Notes under the pieces: generated by a model | The model's input: only the letters and a program-made list of their open reading frames with translations | Told to the model about the DNA's origin: nothing | The model's database searches: none | Assembly: GCA_009917445.1 (NCBI GenBank) | Contig: QZEE01000004.1 | Coordinates: 62,001 to 126,000, forward strand | DNA length: 64,000 bases | Source of the DNA: a bacterium D16-76 | GTDB lineage: Bacteria > Bacillota > Clostridia > Oscillospirales > Acutalibacteraceae | Reading direction: 5' to 3' | Position numbers and translations under genes: made by a program | Shown here: positions 1 through 10,182 of the stretch, in pieces | How the letters are laid out: each line of letters opens with the position of its first letter | Numbering within the stretch: the first letter of the stretch is position 1

Positions 1-198
1 ACCAGCCGGGAGAAAGCCAGCGCTATGGTGCAGGCAGGCCTGGTGCAGCTAAACCATAAGGAAACACTGAGCCCATCGGCCCGGGTAGAAGCGGGGGACA
101 CCCTTTCCATACGGGGCCAGGGCAAGTTCATCCTGGACCGGTTGGGGCCAAAGACCCAAAAAGGCCGGCTTTCGGTGCAAGGCAGGAAATATCAATAA
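1..198 (+). CDS. ylmH: YlmH-like S4-domain RNA-binding protein, C-terminal part
   Basis: The reading frame is open from the first base and stops at 196-198, so only the last 65 residues are seen. The visible part fits the end of an S4 RNA-binding domain: the stretch EKASAMVQAGLVQLN resembles the S4 helix-turn, followed by a beta region with GDTLSIRGQGKF. In Firmicutes the S4 protein YlmH lies directly upstream of divIVA near the cell-division cluster, as here (16 bases to divIVA). The family is linked to cell division and to ribosome-associated RNA binding. The name rests mainly on the S4 pattern plus position; the N-terminal domain is outside the window. Confidence 0.65.
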   Translation, partial: TSREKASAMVQAGLVQLNHKETLSPSARVEAGDTLSIRGQGKFILDRLGPKTQKGRLSVQGRKYQ

Positions 199-214
199 GG
201 GGGATACCGAACCA

Positions 215-1342
215 ATGCTGACGGTAAAGGAAATAAACGAGGTAAGCTTTGGCAAGGCCGGCTTTTCCGGCTATAAGCCGGAGGACGTGGACAATTTCAT
301 CGATGAGGTGGCCGCGTCCTTTGAGCAGCTGGAAAAAGAGCGGGACGCCGCCCAGTCGCAGCTGCAGGAGCTGGCACAGAAAAATGCCGCCCTGCAGGCC
401 AAGGCGGAAGACTTGGCCGCCAAAAACGCCGACCTGCAAAAAAAGCTTTCCATTTTGGCGCAAAAGATCGAATCCTACCGGGAGGACGAGGACGGTATCA
501 AAGAGGCCATAATCAGCGCCCAGCGCATGGGCAAGCAAGAGGTGCAGCAGGCCAAGGACAAATCGGCCATTATGCTGGCCGACGCCAAGGACGAAGCCCA
601 GAAGATCCTAGACGAAGCCAAAACCGAAGCCGCCAAAATGGCCGGTGAGTACGCCACCCAGGCCGAGGCCAAAAAGTCGGAGCTGGAAGAGATCAAGCGG
701 CAGGTGTCCACCTTCCGGGTGTCCCTTTTAGAAATGTACAAAAAGCACCTGGAGTGCATCGACCACATCCCCTCCTTCCGGGCCAAAGACGAAAGCCGGC
801 CCGCAGAGGAGTCGGCCACAGATATCGAAAGGGAGCAAAAGCTTTTAGAGGAGCGCCAGGCCCAGCAGAAGCGCCAAATGGAAGAAGAGCGTGAAGCCGA
901 GCGCCAAAGGCAGATCCAGCGCCAGCGGGAGATTGAGCAGCAGCGGGAGGCGGAGCGCCAGCGCCAAATCGAGCAGCAGCGGGAGGCGGAGCGCCAGCGC
1001 CAAATCGAGCAGCAGCGGGAAGCCGAGCGCCAGCGCCAAATCGAGCAGCAGCGGGAAGCGGAGCGCCAGCGCCAAATCGAGCAACAGCGGGAAGCGGAAC
1101 GCCAACGCCGCCAGCAGGCCGTGGAAGAACCAGGCCTTGAGGACCGGGTCAGCTATGTGCAGGAGCAGCTGCAGCCCTCGGTGCCAGAAGGGGACTATGG
1201 CGACCTGTCGGACGTAGGCATCAAAACCTACAGCAACATCCCCGAGACCCTGCGCCGTGAAAAGAGCAGCCATTTCAGCAACATCCAGTTTGGCGACGAC
1301 GTAGAGCTGGACCCCCGGGAGTCCCGCAAGCGCAAGCGCTAA
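215..1342 (+). CDS. divIVA: DivIVA family cell-division/polarity protein
   Basis: Product of 375 residues. The N-terminal 60 residues carry the DivIVA lipid-binding signature (VSFGKAGFSGYKPEDVDNFI), followed by a coiled coil to about residue 190 that would mediate oligomerisation at curved membranes and septa. The C-terminal half is unusual: five copies of a 12-residue Glu/Gln/Arg repeat (residues about 241-300), then an acidic tail ending in a basic RKRKR stretch. An AAGGGGG ribosome site lies 11 bases before the ATG. Position between ylmH and lspA is the normal one. DivIVA recruits division, wall-synthesis or chromosome-anchoring proteins; the exact partner here cannot be told. It is about twice the length of Bacillus DivIVA because of the repeat region. 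Confidence 0.93.
   Translation: MLTVKEINEVSFGKAGFSGYKPEDVDNFIDEVAASFEQLEKERDAAQSQLQELAQKNAALQAKAEDLAAKNADLQKKLSILAQKIESYREDEDGIKEAIISAQRMGKQEVQQAKDKSAIMLADAKDEAQKILDEAKTEAAKMAGEYATQAEAKKSELEEIKRQVSTFRVSLLEMYKKHLECIDHIPSFRAKDESRPAEESATDIEREQKLLEERQAQQKRQMEEEREAERQRQIQRQREIEQQREAERQRQIEQQREAERQRQIEQQREAERQRQIEQQREAERQRQIEQQREAERQRRQQAVEEPGLEDRVSYVQEQLQPSVPEGDYGDLSDVGIKTYSNIPETLRREKSSHFSNIQFGDDVELDPRESRKRKR
935..1114 (+). repeat. 36-bp tandem repeat inside divIVA
   Basis: Five consecutive 36-base units (935, 971, 1007, 1043, 1079) encode EQQREAERQRQI, the last one diverging after eight residues. The middle units differ by only one to three bases, so copy number could change by slippage without breaking the frame. 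The encoded stretch is a highly charged single alpha helix or coiled coil. Confidence 0.9.
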
Positions 1343-1398
1343 AAAATAAATAAAGTAAAAAGCTAGAAAGCAGTAAAATCAAGAAGCCATAAAAAACC

Positions 1399-1435
1399 GG
1401 CAGAGGGACCGCCCCCCAAACGCAGCCCCTCTGCC
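1399..1435. terminator. Hairpin downstream of divIVA
   Basis: GGCAGAGGG at 1399-1407 pairs with CCCTCTGCC at 1427-1435 around an 18-base loop. It is followed by a run of six adenines rather than thymines, so on the plus strand it is more a stable hairpin than a textbook terminator. Confidence 0.4.
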
Positions 1436-1440
1436 CAAAA

Positions 1441-1518
1441 AAGCGAAGCGCGGGATTCCAAAGGGCCCCGGCCCTTTGGCGGGGTGCAGGGGCGGGGCCC
1501 CTGCCCGCCGGAGGCCAT
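1441..1518 (+). repeat. Interspersed AAGCGAAGCG element, copy 1
   Basis: Starts with AAGCGAAGCGCGGGATTC, then a GGGCC-rich stem (AAAGGGCC/GGCCCTTT) and a second stem (GCAGGGGC/GCCCCTGC), ending at GGAGGCCAT. Closely similar blocks occur at 29630-29721 and 63088-63153, all in the same orientation and all in intergenic DNA. It ends 22 bases before the lspA start. Confidence 0.75.
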
Positions 1519-1540
1519 CCCGTGGCAGAAAGGGGCAATC

Positions 1541-2044
1541 GTGAAGGAAAAAAGGTGGATGTGGCTGTGGGCCGTGCTCGTAGGGGCCGCGGCGCTGATC
1601 GGGGCGGACCAGTGGACGAAAGCGCTGGCCGTAGAAGCTAACCGTCAAGGGGGCCTGCCGGTGCCGGTGATACCGGGGCTGCTGGAGTTCTGCTACGTGG
1701 AAAACTACGCGGCGGCTATGGGCTTTTTTGCAGGCATGATCTGGCTGGTGGTGGCCTGTACGCTTCTAGTCAGCGGGGCGATCGTGGCGGCCCTGTTCCT
1801 CTATAAAAACCATACTGTTTTCAGCTACCTTACCTGCATGCTGCTGCTGGCCGGGGGGCTGGGCAACCTGTGGGACCGCTTCCACTACGGCTTTGTGGTG
1901 GACTTTATCCACGTGCTGTTTTTCCCCTACGTCTTCAATGTGGCCGATTGCTGCGTCACCATCGGCGTGGTGTGCTTTGCCCTGCACTATATCCTGGAAG
2001 CCCGGCGGGAAAAAGCGGCCCTAAAGGCCACCGGGGAGGAATAG
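1541..2044 (+). CDS. lspA: Lipoprotein signal peptidase (signal peptidase II)
   Basis: Aspartic membrane protease that removes signal peptides from prolipoproteins after diacylglycerol transfer. The product is 167 residues with four predicted membrane helices. The two catalytic aspartates are visible in GNLWDRF and in FNVADCCV, and the early ADQWTKA segment is also typical. The GTG at 1541 is preferred because GAAAGGGG lies six bases upstream; a longer in-frame ATG at 1484 would start inside the repeat element. It directly precedes rluD (one base between stop and ATG), the usual Firmicute arrangement. Substrates in this window would include the lipobox binding proteins at 34.0 and 38.8 kb. 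Confidence 0.95.
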   Translation: MKEKRWMWLWAVLVGAAALIGADQWTKALAVEANRQGGLPVPVIPGLLEFCYVENYAAAMGFFAGMIWLVVACTLLVSGAIVAALFLYKNHTVFSYLTCMLLLAGGLGNLWDRFHYGFVVDFIHVLFFPYVFNVADCCVTIGVVCFALHYILEARREKAALKATGEE

Positions 2045-2045
2045 C

Positions 2046-2972
2046 ATGGCCTCTACCATTACCCTCACAGTGGGGCAGGAGGGCCAACGCCTGGATAAGC
2101 TGCTGGCCAATGCCCTGCCAGACCTTACCCGTTCAGCCGTGCAAAACTTGATCGCCCAAGGCCTGGTAGAAGCCGGGGGCCGAAAAGCCGCCAAAAACGC
2201 CAAGCTGCCGGTGGGGGCCCAGCTCACCGTCACCCTGCCAGACCCCAAGCCCCTGGCCGCCCAAGCCGAAAACATCCCCCTGTCCATCGTCTACGAGGAC
2301 GGGGATTTGTTGGTTGTCCACAAACCCAAAGGCATGGTGGTGCACCCGGCCCCCGGCAACGAGACCGGCACCCTGGTGAACGCCCTGCTTTTCCATTGCG
2401 GCCAAAGCCTGTCCGGCATAAACGGCGTGCTGCGGCCGGGCATTGTCCACCGCATCGATAAAGACACCAGCGGCCTTTTAATCGTAGCCAAAAACGACAA
2501 AGCCCACCAGGGCCTGGCCCAGCAGATCCAGGCCCACACCTTTACCCGGGAGTACCGGGCCATTGTCTACGGCCCCATAAAAGAAGACGCCGGCACCGTA
2601 AACAAGCCCCTGGGCCGCCACAAAACCGACCGCAAGAAAATGGCCGTCCTGCTGGATTCCCCCACCGCCCGCCAGGCGGTCACCCACTACTTTGTAGAAG
2701 AACGCCTGCCCGGCTTCACCTACCTGCGCCTGCGCCTGGAAACCGGCCGCACCCACCAAATCCGGGTGCACATGGCAAGCCTGGGCCACCCCGTAGCCGG
2801 CGACCCGGTGTACGGCCCCAAAAAAGTGATCACCTCCCTTTCCGGCCAGTGCCTGCACGCCGGGAAAATCGGCTTCCAGCACCCCAGCACCGGCGAGTAC
2901 CTGGAATTTGAAGCCCCCCTGCCCCCGTATTTCACCGATTTCCTGGGAAAGCTCCGCATCCAATCCCCATAA
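2046..2972 (+). CDS. rluD: Ribosomal large-subunit pseudouridine synthase, RluD family
   Basis: Product of 308 residues. The N-terminal S4 domain (about residues 12-60, beginning RLDKLLANALPDLTRS) binds RNA and is followed by a pseudouridine synthase domain. The catalytic aspartate is in HRIDKDTSGLLIVAKN, and RLETGRTHQIRVH is the conserved later motif. Members isomerise uridines in 23S rRNA; RluA, RluC and RluD paralogues cannot be separated here, and lspA linkage favours the YlyB/RluD type. The ribosome site GGGGAGGA sits inside the end of lspA, so the two are likely translationally coupled. A bidirectional terminator follows. Confidence 0.93.
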   Translation: MASTITLTVGQEGQRLDKLLANALPDLTRSAVQNLIAQGLVEAGGRKAAKNAKLPVGAQLTVTLPDPKPLAAQAENIPLSIVYEDGDLLVVHKPKGMVVHPAPGNETGTLVNALLFHCGQSLSGINGVLRPGIVHRIDKDTSGLLIVAKNDKAHQGLAQQIQAHTFTREYRAIVYGPIKEDAGTVNKPLGRHKTDRKKMAVLLDSPTARQAVTHYFVEERLPGFTYLRLRLETGRTHQIRVHMASLGHPVAGDPVYGPKKVITSLSGQCLHAGKIGFQHPSTGEYLEFEAPLPPYFTDFLGKLRIQSP

Positions 2973-3022
2973 AAAGAGCACCGCCCCGCCGCCCGTAGCG
3001 GCAAAGGCCGTGCTCTTTTTTT
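2971..3022. terminator. Bidirectional intrinsic terminator between rluD and atpC
   Basis: AAAAAGAGCAC at 2971 pairs with GTGCTCTTTTT ending near 3020, with a GC-rich loop that can fold further. The A-run on one side and T-run on the other let it serve both convergent operons. Confidence 0.88.
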
Positions 3023-3026
3023 ATCC

Positions 3027-3445
3027 TTAATGGTCCAGCCGGCTAACTGTAGACTTGACCCGCAGCCGGTTCAGCGCCCGGGCCAGGGTAGCCTGTGCCA
3101 CCTGGTACTCCTGCCGGCTGCGCTGCTGGAGGATAGCCTCCATAGCCTCGTCCGCCTCCCGGCGGGCCCGGGCCGCGTCGATCTCCTCCGGCCGCTCAGC
3201 CGAGTCCACCAAAACCAGCACTTCGTTGTTCTCCACCTTCACCATGCCCGGGGAGACCGCCGCTGTCTGGGTGGGCCCGCCGGGCACGCGGTAGCGCATG
3301 GTACCGGGCAGCACCGCGGCGATCATGCTGCTGTGGTGGGCCAGTATGCACTGTTCGCCGTCCGAGGTAGAAATGGTCAAGCTCTCGCAGGGCCCCTCGT
3401 AAAAGGTCTTGTCAGCGGCCAGTATGTGCACTTGGAAATCCGCCA

Positions 3446-3446
<1 letters not shown>
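3027..3446 (-). CDS. atpC: ATP synthase F1 subunit epsilon
   Basis: Product of 139 residues. The N-terminal beta-sandwich (FQVHILAADKTFYEGPCESL) and C-terminal two-helix domain rich in Arg, Ala and Glu match epsilon of F-type ATP synthase. Epsilon joins the central stalk, connects gamma to the c-ring and restrains ATP hydrolysis. It is the last gene of the operon; its ATG overlaps the atpD stop by one base. The LAHHSSMIAAVLPG segment is the conserved mid-domain turn. Confidence 0.95.
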
Positions 3447-5748
<2,302 letters not shown>

Positions 5749-5750
5749 AG

Positions 5751-7508
5751 TCAGTTACCACGCTTCCTTTCCCGGAATTTCCCCAGGCACTCTTTAGCCA
5801 GGGCCACAATCTCCTCCCGGTCGTCCTCAAACAGCTGGCCGGTCTGGTCGGCCCGGCGGCAGATGTCCGGGGCCTCTTCCTCAATATAAGCAATCAGGGC
5901 GTCCCGGAAATCGTCAATGTCGTCCAAGGCCACTTCCCCAAAGACATGGCCCATAGCCGCCACCAGAATAATCACCTGCTGGTGCTGGGAGAAGGGCGCG
6001 TACTGGGGCTGCCGCAAAAGCCGCATAAGCCCCTGGCCATAATTCAGCTGGCGCTTGGTGGCGTCGTCCAAATCGCTGGAAAACTGGGTAAACACTTCCA
6101 TCTCCCGGTACTGGGCCAAATCCAGGCGGATAGTCCCCGCCGCCGACTTCATAGCCTTGGTCTGGGCGTCGCCGCCCACGCGGGACACAGACAAGCCCAC
6201 GTTCACCGCCGGCCGCTGGCCCGCAAAGAACAAATCGCTTTCCAGGAAGATCTGCCCGTCCGTAATCGAAATAATGTTGGTGGGGATGTAAGCCGACACG
6301 TCCCCCGCCTGGGTCTCCACAATAGGCAGGGCCGTCATGCTGCCGCCGCCCAGCTCGTCAGACAGATGGGCCGACCGCTCCAAAAGCCGGGAGTGCAGGT
6401 AGAACACGTCGCCCGGGTAAGCCTCGCGGCCCGGCGAACGCTCCAACAAAAGGCTCAAAGCCCGGTAAGCAATGGCGTGCTTGGAAAGGTCGTCGTAAAC
6501 GATCAGCACGTCCCGTCCCTGGCGCATAAAGTATTCGCCCAAAGCGCACCCGGCATAAGGGGCAATGTACTGCAGCGCCGCCGAAGCCCCCGCCGGGGCG
6601 CTTACCACCGTGGTGTACTCCATAGCCCCCCGGCGGGAAAGGTTCTCCACCATCTGGGCAATGGAGCTGGTCTTCTGGCCAATGGCCACGTAAATGCACA
6701 CCACGTTCTTGCCCTTCTGGTTCAGGATGGTGTCCAGGGCAATAGCAGTCTTGCCGGTCTGGCGGTCGCCAATGATCAGCTCGCGCTGGCCCCGGCCAAT
6801 GGGGAACATGGAGTCAATAGCCAAAAGCCCGGTTTCCATAGGGGTGTTCACAGGCTGGCGCTCCAAAATGCCCGGCGCCGGGGACTCGATGGGGAAGTGG
6901 GTCTCCGCCTCAATGTGCCCTTTCCCGTCTACCGGTATGCCCAGGGCGTCCACCACCCGACCCAAAAAGCCGTCGCCTACGCGCATGGCGGCGGTCTTGC
7001 CGGTGCGGCGCACCATGCTGCCGGCCTTGATCTCCTGGCTGTCCCCAAAAAGGATGCAGCTCAAATCGTTCTCCCGCAGGTCCTGCACCATGCCCTTTAC
7101 GCCGGAATCAAAAAGCAGGATCTCCCCATACTGGGCGTGCTCCAGCCCGCCCACGGTGCAGATCTCGCTGCCCACCGTAAGCACCTCGCCAATCTCCTCC
7201 GGGGAGACCGAGGGGTCCCACTCCTGTACAGCCTCCCGCATCAGGGGCAAAAGCTCCTCCTGCCCGGGCCGCAAAGCCCGCAGGTAATCCTGGAACTGGC
7301 GCAGCCGCCCATGGGGCGTCCAGTCATAAATATCCGACCCCACCTGCAGCCGGAAGCCCGTCTGCAAAGCGTCGTCCCGGGCCCAGGTAATGGGCACCTT
7401 GCGCTTGTATTTCTCCGTAAGGAACTGCGTAAAGCGCTTCAGCTGTTCCGGGCTGGGCTGCTTGGCGCTGCATAAGACAGCCTTCAAATGGCCTCTATCG
7501 GCTCTCAT
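5751..7508 (-). CDS. atpA: ATP synthase delta (C-terminal domain)-alpha fusion subunit
   Basis: Product of 585 residues; ordinary alpha subunits have about 500-515. Residues about 85-585 are a complete alpha subunit: EIGEVLTVGSEICTVGGLEH barrel, P-loop GDRQTGKTA, and VGLSVSRVGGDAQ. Residues 1 to about 80 (SPEQLKRFTQFLTEKYKRKV, LQTGFRLQVGSDIYDWTPHG, RLRQFQDYLRAL) match the C-terminal domain of the delta subunit, which joins the b-subunit stalk to F1. The N-terminal helical-bundle domain of delta is absent, and no atpH lies between atpF and atpA, where it belongs. The start overlaps atpF by 14 bases. Inferred result: every alpha carries a delta-type b-binding domain, three per enzyme instead of one. 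Confidence 0.92.
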   Translation of the reverse strand: MRADRGHLKAVLCSAKQPSPEQLKRFTQFLTEKYKRKVPITWARDDALQTGFRLQVGSDIYDWTPHGRLRQFQDYLRALRPGQEELLPLMREAVQEWDPSVSPEEIGEVLTVGSEICTVGGLEHAQYGEILLFDSGVKGMVQDLRENDLSCILFGDSQEIKAGSMVRRTGKTAAMRVGDGFLGRVVDALGIPVDGKGHIEAETHFPIESPAPGILERQPVNTPMETGLLAIDSMFPIGRGQRELIIGDRQTGKTAIALDTILNQKGKNVVCIYVAIGQKTSSIAQMVENLSRRGAMEYTTVVSAPAGASAALQYIAPYAGCALGEYFMRQGRDVLIVYDDLSKHAIAYRALSLLLERSPGREAYPGDVFYLHSRLLERSAHLSDELGGGSMTALPIVETQAGDVSAYIPTNIISITDGQIFLESDLFFAGQRPAVNVGLSVSRVGGDAQTKAMKSAAGTIRLDLAQYREMEVFTQFSSDLDDATKRQLNYGQGLMRLLRQPQYAPFSQHQQVIILVAAMGHVFGEVALDDIDDFRDALIAYIEEEAPDICRRADQTGQLFEDDREEIVALAKECLGKFRERKRGN

Positions 7509-8004
7509 TTCCCTTGCCTCCTTCTGCCAGATTCAAGAACTGGTCGAAAGGATCCACATCCGATTGAAAGGCGATCTTCTCCGCCGCCTCGGTGGCCAGC
7601 TTCTTCAGCTCCCGCTGGGCTTCCTTCATCACCTTATCCTTGCTGTGCTCAGCCTCGGCCCGGGCCTGTGCCACAATCTGCGCGGCCTGCTTCTTGGCCT
7701 CGGCCAGCTGCTCCTGGGTAGATTTCTCCACCGCCTGCTGCACCTTGGCCCTGGCCTCGTGCATTTCCTCCTCGGCCCCGTCCAGCTTCTGCTGGTACTG
7801 GGCCTTAATGTCCTCGGCCTCCTTCAGCTTCCCGGCGGCCTGGTCCTCCAATTCCTGGTAATGGGCCTTGCGCTTCTCCATAAACTGGGTGACCGGCTTA
7901 AACAGCAGGAAATAAAGCCCGCCAACCAAAATAGCCAAATTCATCCAGTGCAGCAAAATCTGCTGCCAATCGATATTCAGTGGGATATTCGACACGTCAG
8001 CCAC
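7495..8004 (-). CDS. atpF: ATP synthase F0 subunit b
   Basis: Peripheral stalk subunit, 169 residues. One N-terminal membrane helix (ILLHWMNLAILVGGLYFLLF) is followed by the usual KPVTQFMEKRK turn and a long Glu/Lys/Ala/Gln-rich helix that dimerises. It ends inside the start of the delta-alpha fusion gene, 14 bases overlapping, and follows atpE by six bases. The C-terminal end should contact the delta-type domain now attached to alpha. Confidence 0.94.
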   Translation of the reverse strand: MADVSNIPLNIDWQQILLHWMNLAILVGGLYFLLFKPVTQFMEKRKAHYQELEDQAAGKLKEAEDIKAQYQQKLDGAEEEMHEARAKVQQAVEKSTQEQLAEAKKQAAQIVAQARAEAEHSKDKVMKEAQRELKKLATEAAEKIAFQSDVDPFDQFLNLAEGGKGNESR

Positions 8005-8010
8005 CTGCCT

Positions 8011-8364
8011 TTACAGCACGAAGATAATGAGGATGACCACCAGCAGGGCATAAATGATGGCCGTCTCAATAAATACCAGGCCCAGCATAAGGGCGGTGCG
8101 GATCTTGCCGTCCGCTTCCGGCTGGCGGGAAATACCCTCGGTAGACTTGCCCACAGCCAGGCCCATGCCCACCGCGCCGCCGGCGGCGGCCAGGCCCACG
8201 GCAATAGCGGCGGCAATAGACTTGGCGCCCACGCTGCCGTCCGCTGCGGCCTCGCCGGCCTCAGGGGCTTCGGCAGCCATAGCGGGCATGCCAATGGCAA
8301 ACATAAACAGCATCATAAGCAATACCGTGCAGATGGTCCTTTTGTGGCGGAACAGGTTTTTCAT
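8011..8364 (-). CDS. atpE: ATP synthase F0 subunit c with signal-like leader
   Basis: Product of 117 residues from the ATG at 8364, chosen because GGAGG lies seven bases upstream; an in-frame ATG at 8418 lacks such a site. The c-subunit hairpin occupies about residues 45-117: helix 1 Gly/Ala-rich, loop GISRQPEADGKIR, helix 2 with the ion-binding glutamate in GLVFIETAIIY. Before it comes a basic, hydrophobic segment ending FAIGMPAMAAE, which looks like a cleavable signal peptide, and an acidic linker. In Ilyobacter numbering the sodium ligand Gln32 is replaced by Met and Ser66 by Thr, which argues for proton rather than sodium coupling (inference). Confidence 0.93.
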   Translation of the reverse strand: MKNLFRHKRTICTVLLMMLFMFAIGMPAMAAEAPEAGEAAADGSVGAKSIAAAIAVGLAAAGGAVGMGLAVGKSTEGISRQPEADGKIRTALMLGLVFIETAIIYALLVVILIIFVL

Positions 8365-8414
8365 GTTAATACCTCCAATTTTTCTCAAAAACAGTCCTTT
8401 TTGCTTTAAAAACC

Positions 8415-9239
8415 TCAAGCTTCCTGGGCCTTCCCCTTCTTAGCCTTGTGGGCGGGCTCCGAAACCTCCCCGTAATACAGGGCGGTCAGCATGGTGAGCA
8501 CGTAAGTCTGCACCAGCGCGTGGATCAACGTAAACAGCACCGCCACAATCACCGGCAGCACAAAGCTCAGAACCAGGTAATAGTAAACCAGCTCGGTCAC
8601 CAGCAGGCCGCTGAGCAAAGCGCCAAACAGGCGGAAGCTCATGGAAATCGGCAGGGAGAACTCCTTAAGCGTTTTGCCAATGCCCCCAAAGCCGTTTCCG
8701 GCAATGCCCCCGGAAAGGATGACCAGATAAGACAGCACCCCCAAGGCGATAGCGGCGTTTACGTCGGAGAGGGGGGCAGGCAGCGCGATGGCATGGCCCC
8801 GGGTGGTCGTGCCCTGCATGCCGATAAGCTCGAAAAGCGTGCCAAAGAAAATGTAGGCCCCAGCCCCGAAAATATAGGCCCCTAAGAACCCATGGCGGTG
8901 GGGGCTGTTGGACTTTGCCATGTTGTCAAAAAGGCCCACGGCCTCTTCGATGGCCAGCTGGAACCGGCCGGGGACGAACTTGAAGTTTGGTATGGCGAAA
9001 ACGCGGATTAAGGACGCCAGCACCAAAAGGATGCCCGTGACCACAAAAGCCGAGATAAGCCCGGGGTTTACCGATTTTACGCCAAATAGGGATATTCGGT
9101 TCTCCGCGTGCAGCACCGCGTCCCGCATAGCTTCCTGCACAGTCTCCGGCCGGCCATGGGAGCCCACCAGCAAAGACGCCGCCAGCAAAAGCAAAACCGC
9201 CGCGGCGCACACGATGAGAGCCTTCTTATGTTTACCCAT
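8415..9239 (-). CDS. atpB: ATP synthase F0 subunit a
   Basis: Membrane stator subunit with the ion half-channels, 274 residues. The key arginine is probably in SFRLFGALLSG, the conserved helix near the c-ring. Other typical parts are KFVPGRFQLAIEEAVGLF and the closing helix FTLIHALVQTYVLTMLTALYYGE. The ATG at 9239 is preferred: GAAAGGAAG lies upstream, and the upstream in-frame ATG at 9320 coincides with the predicted transcription start. An N-terminal hydrophobic segment resembles a signal anchor. First gene of the operon; no atpI is visible. Confidence 0.94.
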   Translation of the reverse strand: MGKHKKALIVCAAAVLLLLAASLLVGSHGRPETVQEAMRDAVLHAENRISLFGVKSVNPGLISAFVVTGILLVLASLIRVFAIPNFKFVPGRFQLAIEEAVGLFDNMAKSNSPHRHGFLGAYIFGAGAYIFFGTLFELIGMQGTTTRGHAIALPAPLSDVNAAIALGVLSYLVILSGGIAGNGFGGIGKTLKEFSLPISMSFRLFGALLSGLLVTELVYYYLVLSFVLPVIVAVLFTLIHALVQTYVLTMLTALYYGEVSEPAHKAKKGKAQEA

Positions 9240-9325
9240 TGCGCACTTCCTTTCTGCGTAGTCTATACCGCAGCCGGGGCAGCCGCCCGCCCAGGCTGCG
9301 CATACATATTTATATACCATGCAGA

Positions 9326-9354
9326 ATTATAGCGCTATTCCCCCCCGATGTCAA
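9326..9354 (-). promoter_or_regulatory. Sigma-70 type promoter of the ATP synthase operon
   Basis: On the minus strand TTGACA (9354-9349) and TATAAT (9331-9326) are separated by 17 bases, a full consensus match. Transcription would start near 9319, about 80 bases before the atpB ATG. Confidence 0.92.
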
Positions 9355-9446
9355 GGCCGCGCGGCCCCCGCCCCCCGCGAAAAAACTTCTTGTTCCTACA
9401 GGATTTTTTCGTCTATTTTTGCGGGTAACGGGGGCAGAGCCATAAA

Positions 9447-9476
9447 AAAAGCCTGCCAGCGGCCTGGCGGGCTTTT
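9447..9476. terminator. Bidirectional hairpin terminator-like element
   Basis: AAAAGCCTGCCAG pairs with CTGGCGGGCTTTT with one wobble pair and a four-base loop. It lies upstream of the ATP synthase promoter and would stop transcription coming from either side. Confidence 0.7.
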
Positions 9477-9597
9477 GCAGAAATGCATTTCGATCATGGA
9501 AGCCGCGCGGCCCCCTGCCCCCATGGGCGAAACCGGTGAGTCCTGGGAAAGCTGCACCGTGCCGGCATCCCAGCGGGGCACAGGCCCCCAGCACTAT

Positions 9598-10115
9598 GGC
9601 GGCGGGATCTATTAACGTAGACGAAAACGGCCTCTATGCCCCGGGCCGCGACGTAGGCATGCCGCGCTTTCCCCAAGACGGCCGCCATACCTCCGGCGAC
9701 GGCGAGCTGGACGCCCAGCTGCGCGGCATCGCCAAATCCCGTTTCAAAGACAGCAACACGCCGGTGCAGAGCCTTCGCATAACCTATGGAATATATCGGC
9801 GAAAACTACGGCTACCGCGCCAACACCCTTGGCTGTTATTTCTGAAAATAACAGGAAAAGATAGCCGGGTATTCCTTCTATTGTGTGCAGAGGTAATACC
9901 AGCCCCGGGCCTATTCCGGGTGGTTCAAAGCCTCCTTCCAGGGCTGGGTGTACCACGGCTGGTGCGAGATCACCGAAAACGGCGTCCACTACACCTGCGA
10001 CCCAGACCTGGAGTACCAGTTCTGCAAACGGGTGGGCCTGAACTGGAAGCTCTTCATGGTGCCCTATACGCAGATGCCCTACCACCTGCGCGTGCAGGGC
10101 ATCATCTGCCGCTAG
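9598..10115 (+). pseudogene. Remnant of a transglutaminase-like protein gene
   Basis: The last segment, about 9930-10115, encodes YSGWFKASFQGWVYHGWCEI and then CDPDLEYQFCKRVGLNWKLF, which resembles the His/Asp half of a transglutaminase-like fold, where secreted members have an HAW/HGW-type motif and a later DP. Upstream pieces are in other frames: a piece reading SINVDENGLYAPGRDVG runs to about 9780, another reading MEYIGENYGYRANTLGCYF stops at about 9843. No single frame covers the region, so at least two frameshifts and one inserted or lost stretch are needed. The domain call is tentative; decay is clear. It has no recognisable promoter. Confidence 0.55.
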
Positions 10116-10132
10116 CCCGCCCCTAACCCTGT

Positions 10133-10161
10133 TTGACTTCCCCCCTTGCCTGTGCTACACT
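10133..10161 (+). promoter_or_regulatory. Promoter of the LytTR/GHKL two-component pair
   Basis: TTGACT (10133-10138) and TACACT (10156-10161) with a 17-base spacer, 21 bases before the ATG of the response regulator. The ribosome site GGGGGG is close behind. Confidence 0.75.
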
Positions 10162-10182
10162 AATAGGCCAGGGGGGATTTTT

